Position numbers and translations under genes: made by a program. This document shows, one piece after another, positions 12,073 to 23,991 of a stretch of DNA of 64,000 bases (position 1 is its first letter; the number at the start of each line of letters is the position of its first letter). The notes beneath the pieces are model-generated. The model made no database searches, was not told where the DNA came from, and saw nothing but the letters and a program-made list of their open reading frames with translations. The stretch is from Daphnia carinata (taxonomy: Eukaryota > Arthropoda > Branchiopoda > Diplostraca > Daphniidae). The stretch is from NCBI RefSeq assembly GCF_022539665.2, contig NC_081336.1, forward strand, positions 310,001 through 374,000. Direction: 5' to 3'.

Positions 12073-13896
12073 ATGTTTTGTTCTGAAGGAACTCTGGAAG
12101 AAATCTATGATATTAATAGAATAATTTTATGGATTAAAGAGCTGGATATTAAAAAAATCGCTTTACAATTCCCTGATGAACTGCTAAACGATGCTCCCGA
12201 TGTCGCACTTAAAATAGAATTGGCTTCCAAGATTGAAGTTCATATTCTAGGTGATACTACATATGGAAGGTAATACTATTCATTGTTTTTTTTACGGTTT
12301 CCACATCAATCTTGTTACTCTGAAATTATAGTTGTTGTGCTGATGTCCATGCTGCTACATATATTGGTGCAGAGGTAACTGAGGCTTTACAATGGTTGCC
12401 AACCTGCCCTTGAAAAAAAAAAAGAAACTAATTGTATTTGTCTTCAACAACATTAGGCTTTGGTACATTTCGGCTCAGCATGTTTGGCTCGGCATGAAAC
12501 ATTTCCTGTGCTTTATATTTTTGAAAGAATCAATGTCGAAGCAAAACCATTTTTAGATGAGTTGACTACAACTCTTTCAGAACATGATCATTTTATAATA
12601 GCTTCTGATCTGAGATATTGTCATTCTGCAGGTATGCTTTTCTCGTTTTATTTTTTGGAAAACTTATTTTATCATAAACATGTATTAATTCATTTTTAGA
12701 AAGAATAGTGGTTGAACTGCTGACACTAAAAAAAACTGTGTTGTATCTTGAACCCAACCTGTTTTCATTGCATCCATCGCCAGATCATTTAACAGTGTCC
12801 GGACGCACATGTCAAAAACCGTTGCCACACGACACTCCACTTGAAAATTTCATCGTGGTATACATTGGTGAAGAGGGATTAACATTAACTAATCTAATGT
12901 TCACTCTTAACCAATGTACTTTCTACACCTATAACCCAAATAGTTGCTCTTTGAAAAAAGAATGTCTTAATGTCAATCAGCAACTGCGGAGACGCTACTT
13001 CTTAACAGAGAAAGCTAAGGATGCCCAATTAGTTGGTATCCTTGTGGCTACGTTGGGTGTGGCTGATCATCTGAAAATAATTGAACACATAAAATCCCTC
13101 GCCAAAAGCGCAGGCAAAAGGTAAACTACTAAATTAGAAGTCGAAAGCAATATCTTCCAGCGAGTATAGCAGTCTATTCTTTATCGCCTGCACAGGTGTT
13201 ATACGTTTGTTGTGGGAAAGCTGAATCCAAATAAGCTAGCCAATTTTCCGGAAATCGATGTCTTTGTAGTAGTTGCTTGTCCGGAGAATTCCCTGCTAAA
13301 TAACGAAGAATTCTATCGACCAGTCATTACACCGTATGAATTTGAGGTATAGATAATTCTCTAATATTTTAAAATAATTATTTTTCAATTGCGAACCTGT
13401 GACCGTTTTAGATTGCCGTGAACAGTTCGCGCACTTGGACGGGCGATTACGTAACAGATTTTAGACAAATTCTGCCAGGTACAACTGGGAAAAACTGCTT
13501 TGCATGCGTTGCGACGCTTTATTTATGATTCCATTTATATATATATATGATAAAGATGCGGCTGGGTACGTCCCGCTTACAGCTTTAAGCCAAGAACAAG
13601 AGGCAGATGTTTCCCTTGTTTCTGGACAAATGCGGCACGTAGCGTTGGAAGGCCTTGATGACGATTCCAGTGCAAGCTGTGATCAGATTTCACATAGGAA
13701 TCCGAATCTAAGCGTACTTCCTGTGGGTAGTGACTTCCTTAAGCAACGCGGTTGGAGTGGGCTTGAACCTCACGTTGGCGAAACCCCTGTCAGGATTGCA
13801 CATTCAGGAAGAAGAGGATTGGCAGCTGGTTACAGTGGTGAAGGCGAAACCGAATCAAGAGAAGAAAATGTGTTTGAAAAACTCGGTGAACCATAA
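12073..13896 (+). CDS. DPH2: DPH2, diphthamide synthase subunit 2
   Basis: Partner of DPH1 in the first step of diphthamide synthesis, where an Fe-S cluster cleaves SAM and its 3-amino-3-carboxypropyl group goes to a His of elongation factor 2 (family knowledge). Seven exons (12073-12269, 12332-12374, 12457-12631, 12700-13120, 13196-13346, 13412-13478, 13556-13896) encode 464 residues. Marks are LQFPDELL near the start, the [12 protein letters not shown] Cys motif across exons 1-2, [33 protein letters not shown], and the C-terminal [23 protein letters not shown] block. No frame break is needed. Exon 2 has only 43 bases, and the last intron contains a (TA)n stretch. Confidence 0.93.
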
Positions 13897-14483
13897 TTCA
13901 AATCCTCAGGTAACATGTGAGGATTGTACAAATTTGCCTACTTGGATGTTTCAAATTTGGCATATATTCTTCTTGCTAAAATGCAGCCATGGGAATTGTA
14001 GGGAATTATCATGCCATTCCGTGTCGTCATAATAGAGTAATGAAGACAACTGAATTTATATCGGTTGAGACACTATGGTAGAAACATCTCCCATAAAGTG
14101 TTTTGGCATCGATCAGAGGCAACTTTTCTATTCCTATCTTCTAGAGAAATTTCCAGGAACAAGTTCGCGCAAGATAGCGTAGCTTGCATTATGTCACGAA
14201 GAAGCCTGCCAAGCTCATTGTCTGGAAATTCCATCGAAATTCCATCCTTTCTCCAGTTATTCCTCTAAAAGTGGAAAAGGCCCTTTACTCTAGAAGGATA
14301 ACTAATTTGTCAATTGCTGGAACGAAACCCCACCACTTCTACTGCATGGTTTGGCAAAATAACATATGTGTTCGTTAGATGGCAGCAAACTATTTAGCAG
14401 ACTACATTTTCTATTTCCACAACAAACAAGCCAAACCCTTCTCATTCTGCTTTTGGCTTAAAAATCGCTTTTTGTTGCCTATC
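13897..14483. other. Intergenic between DPH2 and Churchill
   Basis: No coding signal recognised. Both flanking genes run on the plus strand, so this holds the DPH2 3' UTR and the CHURC1 promoter. Confidence 0.4.
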
Positions 14484-14955
14484 ATGTGTGAAAAATGCCT
14501 GAAAGAGGAATATCCCAACAGGGTATTAATTCATACTTAACTTTAAATCTTTAATAATATAACTGAAAGTGGCACCATAATTTACAGGATAGAATGTGTT
14601 TGGATTCAGGAGCTTACATGGCAAATCTGAAAGCTTGCTGTCTATGCCAGTCAGTTCAAGTTAAAGTGCTGAACAAGATTGTGACAGAAGATAGTGGAAT
14701 CGAAGTAATTGTGTTTGAACGTAAGTTAGTTGGTAGAAGTTCCCGTTGACTGACAGATATCCAATTTCAGATAATTGTTTCAATTTAGATGTTTGTGGTA
14801 CCTGCCAACATGTCATATCCATTCACAACTACAAGTTCTGGATTGAGGGTGACTACCAAGAGTATGAAATGGACTGTGCATTATGTGGCGTCGCTGAAGA
14901 TTCCATAAGTATCCTTCCTGATGATCCTCGTAAAGCATCTTTTGACTTTTTCTAA
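14484..14955 (+). CDS. CHURC1: Churchill protein, zinc-binding
   Basis: Three exons, 14484-14522, 14588-14720 and 14789-14955, encode 112 residues, the same length as the vertebrate protein. Cys pairs expected to hold zinc are visible: [21 protein letters not shown] and CALCG. The tail [12 protein letters not shown] is a hallmark. Churchill was described as an FGF-induced regulator of neural and mesoderm fate in vertebrates and lies in a multi-zinc fold. Its role in arthropods is not settled. Confidence 0.95.
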
Positions 14956-15555
14956 ATTATCAGTATTTGAATGTCACATGTTAAAAAAATTGATTTTGGT
15001 CCCATTTATTTAAGAAAGCAGGATGATCATTTTATTGACTGCAAATAACAATGATTATCACATCACTTGAAGTAGGCAATTGGGAGATTATTAAATATTT
15101 TCAAGATTGTTACTATTTCTTCACTCTTATTTTCACATTTTACCTTAAGTGTGTTACTGTGTTAAACTTCTGTGTCTCTTAATTCACTATGTCCATTGCT
15201 TTTAAATAGCTGTTGATACTCGAGAAAAGCAATTGTACAAAGTTGAGATGACCTTTAACAAGCAATCAAATTGGATTTCTTGCCTTAATTCAGGTGAAAC
15301 TAGTTACAAACCATCTCTTCCCTGAACCATTAAATTATTTTTGACGATATTTAAAACAAGTTGTTTTAGATTTTTCGTTAAATAGCCCATCGAAATCTCC
15401 AACGTGTTTTGAAAACAACCATCACGAGAAAATTGAATTGCTTTAAAATACTGTGTACTGCACATTAGATTAAAATAATACTGCATTTAATTTTTTTTTA
15501 CATACGTAGACATAAAGTAGAACACTTTGGCTCCCATCAGATCTCCGTCGACCGA
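14956..15555. other. Intergenic between convergent gene ends, nothing seen
   Basis: AT-rich 600 bases holding the 3' UTRs of CHURC1 (+) and the secreted protein (-). No coding signal. Confidence 0.45.
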
Positions 15556-16476
15556 TCAGTTGTCTTCCTGAGAGCAAGATGTATCGCTACAACCGCGGCT
15601 AATAAAACAGGAAACGGTTGTGCAAGGCTTCTTGGTTGATCCTTTTCCATCGTCTTCATCATCATCTCCACTGTCACTGGAGTCGTTCAGTAGGTGATCA
15701 GCTTTCTCGGTGCCATTGCTGGAATTCTCGTCATCGAGCAAACCCTCTTCAGCACCAGAGTCAATGGACTGTTTAGGAGATCCAACCTCACGAGTAGACT
15801 GAGACGAATTGGATGCATCGGAAGAATTGCGGAGGGAAGAGTTATGCAAAGACGAGTTTAAGTTGCGGAACAACGGTAGTGCGGACCAAGGATTGACTGT
15901 TCCATTGTTGGTAGAGTTAGAGTTGCTGTGTGTTTCATCAACTGCAACGGCCCGGGTGGTAAGATTATCCGCCTCCGCAGTATTGGCAGTCGTGGAGTTG
16001 AGCTCAAGGAACAACGGCGACTCAGATGAATTACTAGGATCAGAAGAATTGCCTGAACCAAGAACTATCCCATCGTCGCCAGATTCACGTGTGTCCATCA
16101 ACGATGATGAATTCAAATGCGTCGTATTTACAGTCGAATTCAGAGAAGCATCGGAGACATTCAACTGCTACATCGCAAACAATTTTCATCAATTGAAGAC
16201 ATCAATGAGAAAAACTAAACAATATTTACCAACAAGTCGACCTGACGGGCCTTAAGATTGTTTTCACTTGCATTTACTGCCATAGTTGAATTGAGGAGAG
16301 TTGTGGTTTTATCAGACATCTCAGCATCGGTAACGTTGACAGCAACGCTGGCGCCCATAGCACCGTAAGCGATACTCAACAGCAACACGACGATGGACAG
16401 TCTACATTGGAAGAGTACACTTAGTTAATAACGAAGCAAAAAAGGAGTCAACACCTAATACTTACTTCAGAAACAT
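15556..16476 (-). CDS. Secreted Ser/Asn-rich protein, dense N-glycosylation sites
   Basis: Three exons, 16476-16466, 16401-16230 and 16164-15556, encode 263 residues. An 11-base first coding exon leads into a signal peptide of about 20 residues (MFLKLSIVVLLLSIAYGAMG). The mature chain is almost all low complexity, with more than 20 N-x-S/T sequons (NSS, NST, NGT) mixed with acidic runs. It ends in a Cys-bearing tail with four cysteines (KPCTTVSCFISRGCSDTSC). I do not recognise the family. It looks like a heavily glycosylated secreted protein with a small disulfide knot at the C-terminus. Confidence 0.65.
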
Positions 16477-17065
16477 TTTGAATACACAACGAAAGCTAGG
16501 TTGGTGCAGTGTAAGTGCAAAGCAACAAATCTTAATAGACTTATACTTTGCTGGAATCTCTAAGGCAACTGACGATCACATTGGATTTCTTGAGGTGCTT
16601 TATACTAGCCATTATCCCCTTTGGCTAACGCTAGGCGCATTGTTAAAATTTGGCGGGCGCCATTAATGGGTACAATTCGCGGGCATATTTAGTTAACCTT
16701 TTGTCACCCTTCCTTAAAGCACATGTCTTTCATCATAAATTAAATGATTAGTGTTATTTGTTATTTTTTTATTAAATTTTTTCTTTTCTGTTATGTGTTT
16801 GTTAACCGAAAATATCTTATATTTATGTGTATTTTAATAACAATTAACATAATATTTAAGAAACTTAACAAAGTATGGCAACGTCATGGTGTTCTGAAGG
16901 ATGGTGAATTCTCTCATTTTTTTCAGATAAAAGATTTTTGTGAGTTCAGAACGTTGTTGTTTAAAAGAAACATGCTGTTTATTTTTGTTCTCAAAGTTTA
17001 ATGTATCCTGTATATCATAGTTTTCATAACTGCAATCTGATTTATCAAATTACTCTTGCTTTTGA
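16477..17065. other. Intergenic, very AT-rich
   Basis: Upstream flank of the secreted protein and downstream flank of PLC-gamma. Long T/A runs, no coding signal. Confidence 0.45.
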
Positions 17066-20000
17066 TTAATAATGTGCCAAACGATTAAATTCCTCCACTA
17101 TTTGCAACTCAATTTCTTGGAATTCCGACCGTGCAGCCTGTACCGCCTCTGCATCGCCACGCACTTCAGCCTCGGTGATTTGGACTTGCAAATCACGTAA
17201 ACGGTCCGTTCGCATCTTTTGCAACACAATTGTACTGCTAACTATGTTGAAGGATTCCTAATAATTCAGCAAATCATAATGGTAATGGAACGTCTCTATT
17301 TGAATTCAAGAATTCCTAAGCTGATTACCTTTTTTCTCTTTTGATGGTCTAATAAAATGAGAAGAGCCGACATTTCAAGGGGTTCGCTGAAAGCATTCTT
17401 TAACGGAACACTCCGAAATCCTCGACGAATGCAGGGAAGCTATGTAAGTATAAACAAGGCTTAGAACAAATCAAAATCATTAGTTGTTTGTATTTCCTTA
17501 CGGGATATGTGGCTTGCGCAATAAGACAGGATTCTCCAAACATATCTGCCGAAAAATAGAAATAGTTTAGCGTTTGGTTTTCTTTGAGATAGAATCGAAA
17601 ATTAACCCGAATCATAGACGGCGAATCGTAAAAGAGCTAAAGACGGGCGTAAAACATGGAGCTGGAAAGACTCGTCCCAAAATGGGTTGAACCCATTGTC
17701 GGCTAATTGAAATAGCGCAATAATAGGAATTAAGGATGCTTTTGATATTAGAGAATAACTAATAATTACGTATAGTTTTCGTGGTGTATTTGTTGCTGAT
17801 CATATCTTGCTGCGAGCCAATAATCTCAATCTCCACAAAAGGGCTAATAACACCTCGCCGGGATTTCAGGTGGCGTGTTGTTAAGTGACGGGCAGCGATG
17901 ATCTTTGAAAATATTATATTGTGTTTTATTGTGGGGCCAAAATCTGTGTAATAGATTAACATTTTACCTTAATCACAAGCGAAACTGGAGTCTCGTCAGG
18001 CACAGAGCAATAATCGGGATTGTAGTCGGATGTTTTGCGCATGTAACTCGGCTTCAAAACATAGCCACATTTTCCATTTTGCAAAAATTTGGCTTCATGG
18101 ATCTGCATGTTTTTGTCTAGGGTTCAGCAAACAAGACGCAATTTAAAACTTTGGTTTCCTATTTGTTTCTCGTAATTAATGTTGACATACCAGGTGTTTG
18201 GTAGTTTAATGCCACAATTTGGGAGCCAACATTCCAAAATGGCATTGGATTGTAATTGCTTGAATCGATTCTTTGGCCTTTGGGATACACGCGGCTTAGC
18301 ATGATCTAATAGACATTAGCCATTAAATTTCTTATAACTTGTATCTAGGACTGAATTTACCTGATGATACCAAAGAAAGAATTTCGATTCTAGCATCATA
18401 AGCTTTTCAGCTTTCAACTCGGCAAAGGATGACATTTGGCAGGGATTGCGACCTTCTTGCAGAATTCGCTCTTGGTTGAAATGCTTTGCTTGGCAGTAAA
18501 CGACCAAGTCTGACAGTGCTTTCGCGATCCCATATTTGCGTTCAGTTTCACTGTGCATCGTTTGATTGTTGTCCTGGTTATCCAGTGATTCACCGCTGAC
18601 GCTCCTTTTAATATTAAAATTGTTATTATTATTTTGAATTGCAGGAAAGTTACCACCGACGATTATGACTTACGAGATAGCCTTCACCCAGGCAAGGGCT
18701 TCATCTCTGGATTCAACACCCAACTCCAGGACCTCCGTTTTCGATGTTAGTTTCACACGAAGCAGCCACTCGGGTGCGTAAGCTTTACTAACGACGTGTT
18801 CGCCTTCGCTGTTACCAATGGAAACGGATGATGGTTCCTTTACCAATGACGCTTGCAATTTCAAGAACTCCACCTCAGCACCGGCCACGTCGAAACTCTC
18901 TTTACTCTGCAAGCCCTGTGCTATTCCATCTGCAGACTGGGTTATCAGAGACAGGTAACAACTATTTAGAGAAATTTCTATATTAGCAACATTTTTCTTT
19001 TGTCTTACACTTTCTTCTTCGTATCGTTTAGCTTCTTCATAATCGATTTCTTGCGTCAGGTTAGCAATAAAGAGGTATTGCATGCGTCCTCCATAGTCGC
19101 CCCGCCACCAAACCGAGTCGACTTTCTTTACATTTTTGATGATGGCATTTTTCGGAAAACTTAGCTCGTCGTCCTCGTGGCTTTGATAACTCTTCAGAGC
19201 TCTCACCGATATCTTGTGTCCAAAACAAAGAAATTAGTAGTTGAGTCCGCGAACGTGTGATAGAAAAATAATTACGCCCATGGGTCCCATCAACGCGTCC
19301 GTTACGATGTAACTAGGCTGGTCCGATGCAATAGATTCATCTATCACGTTAGGATTCTGTTTAAAGCCATTCAGTAAAACCTGCGGTTATCATCTCTTCG
19401 CCAATAGAATTCGATGCAAGTTACCTCTTCTTCTTGATAAACCATATTATCCGTCACCGGCATGCGTAGGCGAACTTCGCCATAAAAGGGACTGGTTTCG
19501 TAGTACTTGACCAAATCTTCGAGATTCTCAAATTGGGCCGTTCCAATGATAAACAACCGACCTTCTTGTTTGATACGACAGTGTTTAATCTCCCCTTCCG
19601 CCCTGTTAGAAATTTCGATTTAAGATAAATCCTCGTGGCTGTTTTGTGTGCACGCAAACCTGAACGAGATGGAATAGGTGCCCGAATCTTTATCGCTTGG
19701 TCTCACTAGAAATGCGCCGTCTTTTGGTATAGTGCGGAGTAATTCCACGGCCTCCGCCTGTGTTTTGGTGGGGTGGTACCAGATCTTGCCCTCGTGGGTA
19801 CTTGGTTGTGGTATAGGCTGGTCGAAAACAATGCTGAAACTCTACGATTTTCAATTCAAAGGTTAATGATGTCCTTTAATCGCAACACTGGGATGTGTAG
19901 TTGTACCGGACTTTTGAGTGGGTTCGTTTTGTAGTGGATGACTAAACTGTACAAGCTGTCGAAATAGACATCGCTTTCAAGTTGATACATTTTCATAGGC

Positions 20001-22329
20001 TTCCCATCGTTGCCACTGCGTGTCGGTCGGCGAATTCGAAGATGATACACTTTTCCTTGACGCCTTTCAAAAATGTAAGTAGAATCAAACATTTCCATAT
20101 AGAATTGAGAAAAATTAAATAACAATTTTTGTTACCAGAATGACAAGGAAAAATCACCAACGAAATTGTCACTATTTCGCACTAGAAATGCTCCGTCACC
20201 AAGGGAGGGTCCGTACTGTTTCAAAAGTTCTTCGGAACGAATTCGACCACCTTCCAATCGACCATGGAACCAGACCTCCCCGAAATGCAGCTCGTATTCT
20301 GGGACACCTTCCGGTATTGGCTGGTAAGTTGTGGGAATGGTGTCGTCTTCGTCAAACTCTTCTTCTTCTTCTGCTTCGCTCTCTTTGGCACTGAATTTCG
20401 TGTAGTACATTCTAGCGTCACTGAGCACGAAAAAATGAGATACCCATTCGCGTTTGGCCTTGTCTTCCAAGTACAAAATTCCATTTTTCTCCGAACTCAA
20501 AATATCGGAATCGCTAACTGCATCGACAAATGATGGCATTAAATAGCACTAATAAAATCAATTTCTTAATTAGGATTTTACTGTCTTCAGGACGGTCGAT
20601 CGCCTGCGAGTTGGCATCATTGGATTTTTCAGGTAATTTCTTGTGTTTAATTAAAATTTTCCTCTGCAAATCGTGTGGTGAAGGCAGCATGCTAAAATCG
20701 GTTTGTTGTTCGACCAATGGCGTCTTTAGCAACATCGTGCCAAAGACTTCTTCGAAAATGGCGGCCATTTTGTTTTGTTGAGCGAGACAGCAGTGATCCT
20801 CGATGGACAAAATGACGGGATAAGGCGATGTCGCGAAGGCGTGCTCTTTGATCGTTTTGACAACGTCAAGGAAACTGATTCTCGTCGTAATTGTCAGTCC
20901 GTGGTAGATGATGGGTATCCCGTCTGGGCCGTCCCAACAGTCCAGCTCAACACAACGACAGCCTTGCAAGAGACAACGAGCGTAAGCCTCCACACTTGAA
21001 AGGCTTTTCAGCTGATCGCCCGTCAAATACCTTCATTGTTTTTGTAGATCTTTTAACATCATTACAGAAACAACATGAAAGTGAGATGACCTACGTATTG
21101 TGGGAAGATGCGATCCAGTAATGAGACAGAGGCTGGGTCATGTCCTGGTTGACCGTTTTATGAGCAGGATCGAATAGTTCGTTGTGATGAGAAAACATGT
21201 AACTCATAAATTCTTTTGCCGTGAAGAATCCTTCATCGTAGTCTTGATCAGCCACGTTACAACGACGAGGATCTCGCACGAAATTCCTCATAAAAGTCGC
21301 TGTCACCATGTCGCTGTCGTGGTAAGCACCGCTGTCGCCTTGCTTTGCCAGGAATGACTGAAAATCTTCCAGCGAGATAATCATCCCATCAGAAGAAAAT
21401 ATTTGGAAGAAAGTATGATATATCTATTAAAAAGAAATAGTAAGATTGTTAGGAATGAATCAAATGTTGTGATGGACGTCTGCGTACTGTTCCGTCGTAG
21501 GTAAGAAAATTGCAGAGAGTTGCGAACTCATCAAAGGATAATTCACCCACGCATCTGTTGTTTGATTCATTGAACACTTCTTTCAATCGAGATTTCGTTA
21601 TTTGGCAGTTGACTTGGGGTAGAAAGGCTTTGACGTCCTTCAAGGTGATGGTCGGCTTTTCGGGAGTCATTTTGTAAAACTCTTTCCATATCCATCGTTC
21701 CAGTTGAAGTGGGTATGACGAACTGATGGTGTCTCTGATCAGGTACCGTAGTCCATCCACCCAACGGTCGCAATCCTGCTTGGAAATGGCTAGTTCAGGA
21801 AGCATTATAAAAAAATTTGATTAACACTTGTTTTTGTTTTTTACAGTTGTCAAAACGTGATATACCGCAAACGGAGAGGCTCTTCAAGCGAAATTCTTGG
21901 CCATAGAGAACGACAAAGCATCGATTATCTTCAAATTTGGCATATTCTGGTAAGCTCGCCCACCGTTCAAAATCTCTCGAATTTTTTCCAGTTCTAATTT
22001 CTTTAATTTCTCTCAAATCCACTGAATATTTTGAATATCAAAAATCAAATAGAAATTTATACTTCTGGTTTCAACAGCTGCAAAGTCAAATGCGACGTAA
22101 GTATAATAATTTTACCAATTCCTTCGTAGGCATTCCTCTTGCTCATTTCTTTGTACCAAACAACTTGGCGTGATTCTCTCTTGATAGACAGGTTCCTTTT
22201 GTCAGGTTGTTTGTTTTTGAAGAATTTGGTGACAACTGTGCCGATTTCTAGTTGACAAATGAAATTCTCCAACTCTTCAAACGTCAATTCTGGCTCCCCA
22301 TCGAGCCCGCTGCTGCAGAAGTTCGACAT
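17066..22329 (-). CDS. PLCG: Phospholipase C gamma (small wing orthologue)
   Basis: Cleaves PIP2 to IP3 and diacylglycerol downstream of receptor tyrosine kinases. Nineteen exons encode 1350 residues: 22329-22116, 22021-21866, 21789-21488, 21423-21095, 21030-20582, 20517-20136, 20063-19907, 19841-19660, 19602-19425, 19356-19276, 19212-18674, 18604-18361, 18305-18191, 18116-17968, 17902-17770, 17702-17607, 17545-17502, 17439-17329, 17257-17066. Domain order is PH, EF hands, X box (catalytic His in SSHNT, about 331, and in SIEDHC, about 413), first half of a split PH, two SH2 domains (WFHGRL and [13 protein letters not shown] in both), SH3 (about 814-870), second half of the PH, Y box ([12 protein letters not shown]) and C2. 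Intron 7 (19842-19906) carries an in-frame TGA, so reading through it would truncate the protein inside the SH2 pair. Confidence 0.96.
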
Positions 22330-23991
22330 TATGGCGCTTTACTGGCCACGTTAGTTGAAGTACAAAACGTAATGGGTTTGGTAGAAAAGTGTCAGTTTGT
22401 CATGTGGGGAACTCCCGCCAGGTAATAGTGACTGCTCATTATCAATCACAACAGGTAAATATGAATTCTCTATTGAAAAATCATTAACCAAACTAGAACG
22501 TAAATCACCTAGGATTTTGGTTGATGCAAAATAGATTCCTCCCGTTTGATTTTCGGCAGAGAATTCCGCTGATACACTTCACTTTAGGAGAATGGAGACG
22601 AATGAAGAGAAAATATAAATAAATGATCAACAACTGTGTGTTGCCGGGAGGAGAATGGTATGTTTTCCTGGATCCGAGCACGACTTTCAAGGTTTTCCCC
22701 TGCAGCTCTTTGAGGAGAAGCAAAATGTTGAGACCTGCTTGAATCTCCCATTAAGGGGAATGCAAGTCTACAACACCTTAAATATGCAAGTTTAACTCTA
22801 AGTCAGAGATGTGGGTTGACAGGATTGACTGAAAAGCTTTGCGGTTGCGGTTTGTTTGTTACTCTGAAAAAAGATAGGATAACCTTGTAACATTGTTTCT
22901 TTAGTAAGCAGACTAATCTGTCATTGCAACCACAGTGAAAGCCCCACATGTTCACATTTCCGGCCATCAAAAAATACCTACCAAAATAAAAGCAGGAAAA
23001 TGGGACGATCAACACTTGATGGTACGATATGTTGTTGCTATTCGGTATTTAGAAATTAATTAGAATTGAGACAGTCTCGTCGTAAGTGCCATAGCAACAA
23101 AACCAGAATTGGAGAAGGAGTAGGAAGGTTTTCATAGACGTGTTGTTTTGCTGGAGAGCGTTGTGTCATTCCAAACCGGTTTAAGGGTTCGACAATGAGA
23201 AGTTTCCATGCCAACAGTTTCATTTAAATCGCAATACTTATTGGGTAATCTACGCAACATTTTCTGTAGACTTTACAAACGAATATACGTCCTCGAACGC
23301 TTGTCTGATGGCGGTGGGCTGTAGTCTCATTGCAGAAAAGTTAACAAAACAGCAACTTTAACATTATATGCCGTAGCTCTTTTTACTGTCGTTTGTCATA
23401 AAGAAAATGTGAAATTTATTTATTTATTATTTTTTCCGCCCTCAAATTAAGGGCTTGAATAACATTTGTTTTTGTTTTCTTTTTCGACGGCAGATGGTGT
23501 TCGCTTGCAGTGCCGTTTTCGACGAGTAAGACATGATAAGATAATTTGACCAAGACTTATTTCTACATGGATTTCCACAAGCAAACGGAGATCTTGAATT
23601 AGAAGTGGAACGGAACTACTTTCCAGAGCAATAAATCGGAATCCTAATGATGAAGAGAAGTCAGACGTAATCAACAAATGGTTTCCATCCAAAGAGAACG
23701 AACAGAACAACGAAAATATTTATCATTACGTATTCCCAAAGAATAACAGCTTAATTTTTAATTTATAGAAGTCAATAATCGATTTGTATTATGCAAGCCA
23801 TTAAAACACAGTAAATAGCAAAATATAATTTTCTTTTTCTTTTTATCAAATGGAGGTGCAAACCGGCAACGTCGCTCTACCTTAACATCAGTTTCGGCGG
23901 GAAAATTTCGTGCTCTGAGACAGATTTCTTTTTTTGTTTCGTCCCATTTTCTGGCAAGCCTGCTGTCAATTTGCACTGTTCAGATCTGAAA
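22330..23991. other. Intergenic between PLC-gamma and TK1, nothing recognised
   Basis: About 1.66 kb between two divergent start codons. Several short open frames lack splice partners and known motifs. It should hold both promoters. Confidence 0.4.

Noticed and set aside
19000-19060. Extra intron in the PLC-gamma SH3-PH linker exon
   Set aside because: A GTAAGA..TAG pair is present, but removing about 47 bases breaks the frame and loses the following conserved PH half.
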